The position numbers and the translations under genes were made by a program. This document shows, piece by piece, positions 35,468-41,018 of a stretch of 41,018 bases of DNA; the first letter of the stretch is position 1, and every line of letters begins with the position of its first letter. The notes below the pieces were generated by a model that worked only from the letters and a program-made list of their open reading frames with translations, did no database searches and was not told the DNA's origin. Source of the DNA: Clostridiaceae bacterium (lineage in GTDB: Bacteria; Bacillota; Clostridia; Acetivibrionales; Acetivibrionaceae); NCBI GenBank assembly GCA_012519925.1, contig JAAYPF010000212.1:1-41018 (forward strand). The letters run 5' to 3'.

Positions 35468-35630
35468 ATTTTGCACCTTTTTGTTTTGAATTTTTGATGC
35501 CACTATTTGTTAGTGGTTTGAAATATATAAATAAATTTGTTCTATAAAAGTTATTTTATCAGAAAAGTTAATCCGTTACAATTGAATTTGTAATAGTAAT
35601 TAGAATAATAAATTTAGAGGTGGATAATAG

Positions 35631-36389
35631 ATGAAAAAAGTGCTAAACATACTTACTCCAGAAAATGTATATATAGAATATGAACTTGCAGGAATAGGGT
35701 CTAGATTCGCGGCTTTTATAGTGGATTTACTTATTCAGTTTTTTGCTTTTTGTTTAACCTTATTAGGTTTATATTTTGCAGGATTTAATTATGAAGGAAT
35801 TATAGCAGAATTGGGGATTCAGGTTGTCCTGTTTGCAGTTACTATGCTAATTCTCTTTCATTTAGTGTATTATTCTATTTTCGAATTACTTATGAGGGGT
35901 CAAACTCCTGGCAAAAAGCTTTTCTCTATCAGAGTAATAAGGCAGAATGGCGAACCCGAGGGCGTATTTGATAGTTTGCTCCGAAATTTCCTCAGAATAG
36001 TATACATTATTCCGTTTTTATACCTTCTAGATGCTTTTTTTATTATTCTAACAAAGAATTACAAAAGGATTGGAGATTATGCGGCAAACACCATAGTTAT
36101 AAAGGTTAGAAAAGCTGATAAACTAATTACTGTCGATGATTTATTGAGGACTAATTTTGATAGCGATGATTATGTTGAAAAGGTCAACAAATACCCGGTG
36201 ACTCATTTTGAATACGAAGTTTTGAAAGAATTTTTAGCAAGGAAAAATGGTATAGGTGATAGGCGCTATATTTTTGCATATAATCTTAATAAATACTTTT
36301 CTAGGAAGTTTAATGTACAAAACAAATATGAAAGCCCTTACGAGTTTTTTGAGGATATAATTCGGATGAATTCAGGCATAGATGTATAA
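35631..36389 (+). CDS. RDD-family membrane protein
   Basis: 252 aa. Three or four membrane helices lie in residues 20-150 and carry the RDD signatures: AGIGSRFAAFIVDLLIQ near the start, RGQTPGKKLFSIRVIRQNGE in the middle, and RIGDYAANTIVI at the end of the domain. Residues 165-252 are a soluble charged tail. It is a usual companion of the SpoIIM-like, MoxR and DUF58 proteins and starts 163 bases away, divergently from the SpoIIM-like gene, so the two may share a regulatory region. RDD proteins are proposed transporters, some of them sodium/proton antiporters. Confidence 0.88.
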   Translation: MKKVLNILTPENVYIEYELAGIGSRFAAFIVDLLIQFFAFCLTLLGLYFAGFNYEGIIAELGIQVVLFAVTMLILFHLVYYSIFELLMRGQTPGKKLFSIRVIRQNGEPEGVFDSLLRNFLRIVYIIPFLYLLDAFFIILTKNYKRIGDYAANTIVIKVRKADKLITVDDLLRTNFDSDDYVEKVNKYPVTHFEYEVLKEFLARKNGIGDRRYIFAYNLNKYFSRKFNVQNKYESPYEFFEDIIRMNSGIDV

Positions 36390-36739
36390 ATCAAGATATA
36401 TAATTCCTCTAAAAAAGTTTGTTTTTTTATTCTACTATAAGTGATTTGAGTTGCATTCAAATTTTCTAATTTGACTTTAATTTTATTGCACCTAATAAAA
36501 AACTATGGTACGATTTAATTATATAGTGCGTTTTGTTTAGTAGATAATATTTATAGAAATTGTTTAACCTAAACTATCTAATTTTCTTTGTTTTATTTCT
36601 ATTTGCAAATTTTCCAATACAACACAAATTAATTTTTCCTAAGAATTTTTCATATTATCTCGCTATTTAACAATTGCGGATATGTCGATTTTGACATATT
36701 TAATAAAGAGTATATTTTTTAGAAAGAGGGGATGTTAAA
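36390..36739. other. Regulatory region upstream of the xylanase
   Basis: No ORF above background. TTGCAC (36486-36491) and TACGAT (36509-36514), 17 bases apart, form one candidate promoter. A perfect inverted repeat, ATATGTC-6-GACATAT (36680-36699), overlaps a second candidate: TTGACA (36691-36696) with TATTTT (36713-36718), spacer 16. The repeat could be an operator for substrate-dependent control. Confidence 0.45.
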
Positions 36740-36781
36740 ATGAAACAAAAATTAGGAAAAGGATGGGTGAAGATTAAATGA
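36740..36781 (+). CDS. 13-aa leader peptide coupled to the xylanase gene
   Basis: ATG at 36740 has a strong ribosome site (AGAAAGAGGGG). It encodes [13 protein letters not shown] and its TGA overlaps the ATG of the xylanase gene (ATGA, 36778-36781). The xylanase start itself has only a poorly spaced AAAGGA, 15 bases off, so its translation may depend on ribosomes finishing this leader. It may alternatively be a duplicated 5' end (MKQK/MKHK). Confidence 0.45.
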   Translation: MKQKLGKGWVKIK

Positions 36782-38871
36782 AACATAAAATAAGAGGAAA
36801 ATTTTCGATTTTACTAAGTCTTACTCTTTTGTTATCTTTATTTCCGTTAAATGCACAAGCTAAAACGGTCACCTCAAATGATACCGGTACCCACGGAGGG
36901 TATAACTACGAATACTGGAAAGACAATGGGAACGGAACCATGGTATTAAAAGATGATGGTGCCTTTAGTTGTGAGTGGAATAATATCAATAATATATTAT
37001 TCCGCAAAGGTCTTAAATACAATGAGACCCAGACATATCAGCAAATTGGTACAATGACAATGGAATATGCTTGTGATTACTACCCAAATGGTAATTCATA
37101 TTTGTCTGTTTATGGGTGGACAAGTGATCCGCTTGTAGAGTACTACATTATAGAGAGTTGGGGAAATTGGAGACCACCAGGAAGTAACAATCCAAAAGGA
37201 ACTGTTAATGTTGATGGCGGTATATATGACATATATGAGACCACAAGAACTCAACAGCCTTCCATTAAAGGTACTGCAACTTTCCAACAATACTGGAGCG
37301 TTAGACAAAATAAACGTACTAGCGGAACCATTTCTGTAAGTGAACACTTTAAGGCTTGGGAAGCTAAAGGCATGAAAATGGGTAAGTTCTATGAGATTTC
37401 CCTTGTTGTAGAAGGCTATCAGAGTAGCGGTAAAGCTGACGTAACCAAGATGTCAATTAATATTGATGGCAAACCAGCGTCATCAGCTAATCCGACTGCT
37501 ACTCCAACTTCATTACCTGCGACTGAAAGAAGTGCTTTTTCAACAATAGAAGCAGAGGAGTATAACAGTGCAAACGGTACTAATCTGAGATCTATTGGTA
37601 CAGGCGTGGGATACATACAAAATGGTGACTATATTGTATATAATATGATTAATTTTGGAAGTGGAGCAAATACTTTCAAAGCAAAAGTTGCCAATGGCAA
37701 TACTACAGCTACTACTATCCAGTTGAGATTGGGTAGTCCAAGTGGCACACTTATAGGTTCTTTAGTTGTTCCGACAAACGGTGATTGGGATGCTTATGAT
37801 GAATTATCTACTACTGTAAGTGGTGTTTCGGGTACAAAAGACTTATATTTATGCTTTGATGGACCTGTAAACATTGATTCCTTCATCTTTGGAGGAGGAA
37901 GTTCTATTCCGACTAGTTCTCCTAACTCAGGAACAACATTACTTGGTGATGTTGATGGAAATAAGGAAATCAATTCATTGGATTTTGCCATGATGAGACA
38001 GTATTTGCTTGGAATGATAAGCTCTGTTTCGGATGCTGCAGACGTAAACCAAGATGGTGAGCGAAATTCACTGGATTTTGGAATGTTAAGACAACATCTT
38101 TTAGGTATAATTGATTTAGGTGATATTAATCCAACTAATCCACCAGCTACACCAACTCCAAAGATAACTCCAACACCAACTCCAGTAGAAACCGCTAAAT
38201 TCCGTTGTTTCTTGTTGTTGGGGCAATCGAATATGGCAGGTTGGGCTAGAGCAGAGTCTTCCGATAAGGTGACAAATCCACGCATACTTTCATTAGGTTA
38301 TGACAATAATCAATGGGGCGTAGCTGTTCCACCATTGCATGAAGCATTCCAAGGTGCAATAGGTCCTGGTGACTGGTTTGCTAAGACTCTAATAAATAGA
38401 CTCCCTGAAAATGATACGATTGGCTTGATTCCATGTGCTATAAGCGGTGAAAAGATTGAGACCTTTATGAAAAATGGAGGAAGCAAATATAACTGGATTG
38501 TCAGCCGTGCAAAATCAGCACAACAAAGAGGTGGAGTTATTGAAGGTATTCTTTTACACCAAGGAGAATCCAATAACGGACAATCCGATTGGCCAAATAA
38601 AGTAAGTACTTTGATTAGTGACCTTAAGAAAGATTTGGGCTTAGGTGATGTTCCTGTTCTTGCTGGCGAATTGCTATACAGCGGAAGCTGTGCAGGTCAC
38701 AACACTCAGATAAATAGATTACCATCAATGATTAATAATTGTTATGTTATTTCAGCAAGTGGTTTGTCTGGTGATCCATCAGATGTATGGGGACTTCATT
38801 TCAATCATGACTCAACAGTAGAATTAGGTAAGAGATATGCAAATAAAATGATTGAAGTTCTCGGATGGTAA
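36778..38871 (+). CDS. Cellulosomal xylanase/esterase: GH11-CBM6-dockerin-CE6-like
   Basis: 697 aa. Signal peptide 1-28 (cut after AQA). GH11 xylanase about 33-231: nucleophile Glu121 (PLVEYYI) and acid/base Glu212 (VEGYQSSG), plus [10 protein letters not shown]. Then a Thr/Pro linker, a CBM6-type carbohydrate-binding domain (about 253-372, [12 protein letters not shown]...NGDYIVY...DSFIFGG), a type I dockerin (about 388-446) with two calcium-binding repeats ([12 protein letters not shown] and [12 protein letters not shown]), and a PTP linker. The C-terminal domain (476-697) is a CE6/SASA-type esterase: GQSNMAG with Ser484, HQGESN (594-599) and DVWGLH with Asp669 and His674. It should cut the xylan backbone and remove acetyl groups while docked on a scaffoldin. 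Compare C. thermocellum XynA, which carries a CE4 instead. A terminator follows. Confidence 0.92.
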   Translation: MKHKIRGKFSILLSLTLLLSLFPLNAQAKTVTSNDTGTHGGYNYEYWKDNGNGTMVLKDDGAFSCEWNNINNILFRKGLKYNETQTYQQIGTMTMEYACDYYPNGNSYLSVYGWTSDPLVEYYIIESWGNWRPPGSNNPKGTVNVDGGIYDIYETTRTQQPSIKGTATFQQYWSVRQNKRTSGTISVSEHFKAWEAKGMKMGKFYEISLVVEGYQSSGKADVTKMSINIDGKPASSANPTATPTSLPATERSAFSTIEAEEYNSANGTNLRSIGTGVGYIQNGDYIVYNMINFGSGANTFKAKVANGNTTATTIQLRLGSPSGTLIGSLVVPTNGDWDAYDELSTTVSGVSGTKDLYLCFDGPVNIDSFIFGGGSSIPTSSPNSGTTLLGDVDGNKEINSLDFAMMRQYLLGMISSVSDAADVNQDGERNSLDFGMLRQHLLGIIDLGDINPTNPPATPTPKITPTPTPVETAKFRCFLLLGQSNMAGWARAESSDKVTNPRILSLGYDNNQWGVAVPPLHEAFQGAIGPGDWFAKTLINRLPENDTIGLIPCAISGEKIETFMKNGGSKYNWIVSRAKSAQQRGGVIEGILLHQGESNNGQSDWPNKVSTLISDLKKDLGLGDVPVLAGELLYSGSCAGHNTQINRLPSMINNCYVISASGLSGDPSDVWGLHFNHDSTVELGKRYANKMIEVLGW

Positions 38872-38910
38872 GAAGGATTTAGTTTTAGGGCATTTAGTTG
38901 AATGATTATA

Positions 38911-38951
38911 GAGGGGCTGATACACTTATAATTGGTGTAGCAGCCTCTTTT
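38911..38951 (+). terminator. Terminator after the xylanase gene
   Basis: GAGGGGCTGATACAC-8-GTGTAGCAGCCTC, with small bulges, is followed by TTTTGTT, 40 bases after the stop. Confidence 0.75.
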
Positions 38952-39062
38952 GTTAGAATCCATCAGCTGAACAAAGGCTATAAAGTGGGAAAAGTTGTAT
39001 TTATGAATTTGTTATGTTAAAATGTTATCGGATAATGGAATATACTGCTAGGGGGAGTGTTT

Positions 39063-40211
39063 TTGGATTCGACAATGAAGGATACTGTTAAAATAAATAT
39101 TAAATACAGGCTGAAGGACATTAAGGAGTATAGTTTTGCTAAAACATATAGTGGAATAGGTGGTAAACTGCTCTTGTTAACTGGAGTTCTTTGGCTTATT
39201 TTTATGATTATTAGTTTACCTGGTATAGTCTTTCTATGTATTTTGGATATTTATTCACTATTAAACATTCTACCGACGTATTTATTGATAATATTGATTG
39301 TTTGTGCAATTGAATTTTTACCATTGCTAGTTGATTATTTGGTATCTAGGAACAGTTTTATGAAAAGTAAACTTTTGCAGAGTATTAATTGCCTGGAGTT
39401 TTCTAGAGATAACTACAAAATATATTCAGCTGAAGGAATAAGTAGCTTATTGTGGGAAGAAGTATACAAAATTAGAGAAACAAGAAGGTTTTTTCTTCTA
39501 TATCTGTCTCCTCTGAAAGTGACTGTTATTCCAAAACGATGCTTTCAATCTCAAGAAGAAATAGAAGATCTAAGAATCATTTTTAAAGATTGTCTACCAA
39601 AGAAGAAGCTAAAACTTAAAAACTATAAGTTTAAAAACTTTTCCCCAGATTATGGTGAAGTGGAATTTAAGAATGAAAGCCATATCGTGGAAGAAAACAA
39701 TAAGGGAAATTTTGGTGAAGAGCCAGAGCTTATCTTTGAATTTACTTTAGAGAAAAGGGAGCTGTTAGTTGCGTATTTTACACTGCTCTATACGAAGCCT
39801 ATGGGAATAATTACAACACTTATTGGTTTGTTTTTTATTATCATCAATGTGATAAATTTTGAAATTGACAGCCCAAGGTTGATATTTATGTTAATAGGAA
39901 TTGTTTTAGTATTCCTAATGCCGATAATGCTTTTTGTAATGGCAAACAAAGGATACAACAATGATCCATTGATTCAAAAGCCCATAAAGTACATCATTTA
40001 CAAAGATTATTATTCGATTGACCACCCATCAGGCATGTCGCATATGGAATTTGCAAAGCTAGTAAAAATAGATGAGACTAAAAGTGTGATTTTGTTGTAT
40101 GTGACAACACAATTATTCCATGTGATACCTAAGAGGGTTTTTGAAGGCAAAGAAGATGATTTACTCAAGTTGAAAGAAATCTTGAGCAAATATCGTAAAA
40201 AGAGAAGATAA
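39063..40211 (+). CDS. Tandem YcxB-like domain membrane protein
   Basis: About 382 aa. GTG at 39057 lies inside the GGGGGAG ribosome site, so the TTG at 39063 is preferred; ATG at 39075 is also possible. The protein has two related halves. Each has a short N-terminal strand region (IKYRLKDIKEYSF; IFEFTLEKRELLVAYF), two membrane helices, and a C-terminal beta domain of the YcxB type ending LLYLSPLKVTVIPKRCF in the first half and LLYVTTQLFHVIPKRVF in the second. The repeat of VIPKR and the following acidic helix marks an internal duplication. YcxB proteins are conserved but of unknown function, and usually have one domain. It is monocistronic, with a terminator right after. Confidence 0.8.
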   Translation: MDSTMKDTVKINIKYRLKDIKEYSFAKTYSGIGGKLLLLTGVLWLIFMIISLPGIVFLCILDIYSLLNILPTYLLIILIVCAIEFLPLLVDYLVSRNSFMKSKLLQSINCLEFSRDNYKIYSAEGISSLLWEEVYKIRETRRFFLLYLSPLKVTVIPKRCFQSQEEIEDLRIIFKDCLPKKKLKLKNYKFKNFSPDYGEVEFKNESHIVEENNKGNFGEEPELIFEFTLEKRELLVAYFTLLYTKPMGIITTLIGLFFIIINVINFEIDSPRLIFMLIGIVLVFLMPIMLFVMANKGYNNDPLIQKPIKYIIYKDYYSIDHPSGMSHMEFAKLVKIDETKSVILLYVTTQLFHVIPKRVFEGKEDDLLKLKEILSKYRKKRR

Positions 40212-40239
40212 AGTCTGCGGAATTAATCCGTAGACTTTA
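40209..40239 (+). terminator. Terminator after the YcxB gene
   Basis: TAAAGTCTGCGGA-5-TCCGTAGACTTTA (one G-U pair) overlaps the stop codon region. A-rich on one side and T-rich on the other, it could also end minus-strand transcription. Confidence 0.8.
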
Positions 40240-40288
40240 TTACGATCATTGAATTACGGTATTTAAGGAATAATGTAACAGATCCTTT

Positions 40289-40780
40289 TTATGTTCCAAT
40301 AAATCTATAGCCAACACCTTTTACAGTTTGAATAAAGACAGGGTTTCTCGGATTTTCTTCGATTTTCTTCCTAATATTACTTATATGCACCATTACTGTT
40401 CTAACATCTCCTAAGCTTTCAATACCCCATATAGTTGAGAACAACTCCTCGTTGCTAAAGACCTTGTCTGGATTTTGAGCTAATAGTACAATCATATGCA
40501 CCCATATCAAGACCAGTCACAACACTGTATTCGTCATCGGAAGCAGTAAAAAAATAACCGGAGTATCAATATTTGCTTTGACTGCAGCACAAACAGCAAA
40601 GCCATTCCCATCACGTAAAGATATATCCAGCAAAATCAAATGGTATTTGCTTTGATTAATTTTTTCAATAGCATCACTCTGACCTGCCACTGATTCCACT
40701 TCAAAACCTTCACTAGATAAATATTCAGTTAAATTGGTCACGATGCTTTTATCGTCTTCAACAATAAGTATTTTTGCCGT
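40289..40780 (-). pseudogene. Decayed OmpR-family response regulator
   Basis: Reading right to left, a receiver domain (AKILIVEDDKSIVTNLTEYL, later LLDISLRDGNGF with the phospho-Asp) and the end of a winged-helix DNA-binding domain (NEELFSTIWGIE ... VHISNIRKKIEENP ... TVKGVGYRFIGT) are clearly recognisable, but the gene is broken. The expected ATG, 8 bases past AGAGG, is ACG (40780-40778). A 7-T run near 40550 shifts the frame; one more T restores FFTASDDEYSVVTGLDMGA. After GLDMGA the sequence jumps directly to IVLLAQNPDKVF, a deletion of roughly 80-90 codons covering the end of the receiver and the start of the output domain. No kinase gene remains beside it. Only fragments could be made. 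Confidence 0.88.
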
Positions 40781-40915
40781 GTTTTTATCCTCTATATAAT
40801 AGCAAATATATTAATTTATAATGCTTCAGAAATCTTAAAAAATCCTGCGAATAGAGCTATATTGACGTTTTTATATAAATAAAGGTAATAAATTAAATTT
40901 TGAGTTTCCCCAAAT

Positions 40916-41018
40916 TTAGTAACAAAAAACTGAGGGATCTTTGAGCTTAAAGGCTTTGAAAATATCAAGTTGTTGTGATGGAGGTGGTTTTTCTAGGAGG
41001 TATCTAACACCTTCCTTA
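40916..41018 (-). CDS. C-terminal end of an unidentified protein, cut by the window edge
   Basis: A minus-strand frame runs in from the right edge and stops at 40916 after about 34 residues. It reads GVRYLLEKPPPSQQLDIFKA and ends KLKDPSVFCY. Proline content and lack of the AT-driven residues seen in random frames here suggest real coding. I cannot place it in a family from the tail alone; a transposase end is one possibility. Between it and the regulator pseudogene, 40781-40915, I see nothing. Confidence 0.35.
   Translation of the reverse strand, partial: KEGVRYLLEKPPPSQQLDIFKAFKLKDPSVFCY

Noticed and set aside
37794-38285. 163-aa minus-strand open frame opposite the xylanase gene
   Set aside because: Antisense to the CBM6, dockerin and linker code; its Gly/Val runs mirror the Thr/Pro linker.

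Overview
The window looks like chromosomal DNA of a low-GC, endospore-forming, anaerobic, cellulolytic clostridium, probably of the Ruminiclostridium/Acetivibrio type. The evidence is a cellulosomal xylanase with a dockerin, an SLH surface protein, a complete gerA-type germination operon, spoIIM and a dacF-type carboxypeptidase, AT-rich intergenic DNA, and AGGAGG-like ribosome sites that often sit before TTG or GTG starts. Most of it is ordinary core genome on the plus strand. The novelty is in small genes, decayed genes and inverted-repeat structures between 1.7-2.5 kb, 4.7-7.4 kb and 40.2-40.8 kb.

Layout. 0.4-1.6 kb: fabV enoyl reductase. 1.7-2.5 kb: an N-terminally truncated SPFH/slipin remnant between two matching palindromes. 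2.6-4.1 kb (minus): SLH protein with three cadherin-like repeats. 4.7-7.4 kb: a radical SAM/SPASM maturase, a 79-aa Cys-containing candidate RiPP precursor, two related micro membrane peptides not previously listed as ORFs (41 and 34 aa), and a cluster of strong inverted repeats. 7.5-9.5 kb: a stalk-domain protein, tRNA-Pro and a 3D-domain cell-wall protein. 9.8-11.6 kb: hflK-hflC. 11.9-16.4 kb: gerKA-gerKB-gerKC plus a 58-aa membrane protein. 16.4-18.4 kb: a pair of activase-related (DUF2229-type) Cys proteins. 18.5-20.7 kb: an orphan MASE3-PAS histidine kinase, followed by tRNA-Trp.

21.0-29.0 kb is a housekeeping and sporulation block: proC, rnhA, a NUDIX ADP-ribose pyrophosphatase, spoIIM, xerD, deoB, pdp and dacF. 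29.3-36.4 kb is a MoxR/DUF58/DUF4129/DUF4350 cluster; its usual partners, a SpoIIM-like DUF95 protein and an RDD protein, lie beside it, but the SpoIIM-like gene is inverted and overlaps the DUF58 gene tail-to-tail. 36.7-38.9 kb encodes a modular xylanase/esterase (GH11-CBM6-dockerin-CE6-like). 39.1-40.2 kb encodes a tandem YcxB-domain protein. 40.3-40.8 kb (minus) is a response-regulator pseudogene with three separate lesions, and the right edge holds the C-terminal end of an unidentified minus-strand reading frame.

How the genes work together: xylan attack (GH11 plus acetyl-ester removal on one cellulosome-borne chain), spore formation and germination (spoIIM, dacF, gerK operon, possibly the orphan kinase), and nucleoside salvage (deoB, pdp, with the NUDIX hydrolase nearby). 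The best candidate for an undescribed system is the radical SAM enzyme with its 79-aa peptide, and beside it the family of micro membrane peptides ending in Asp-Cys.
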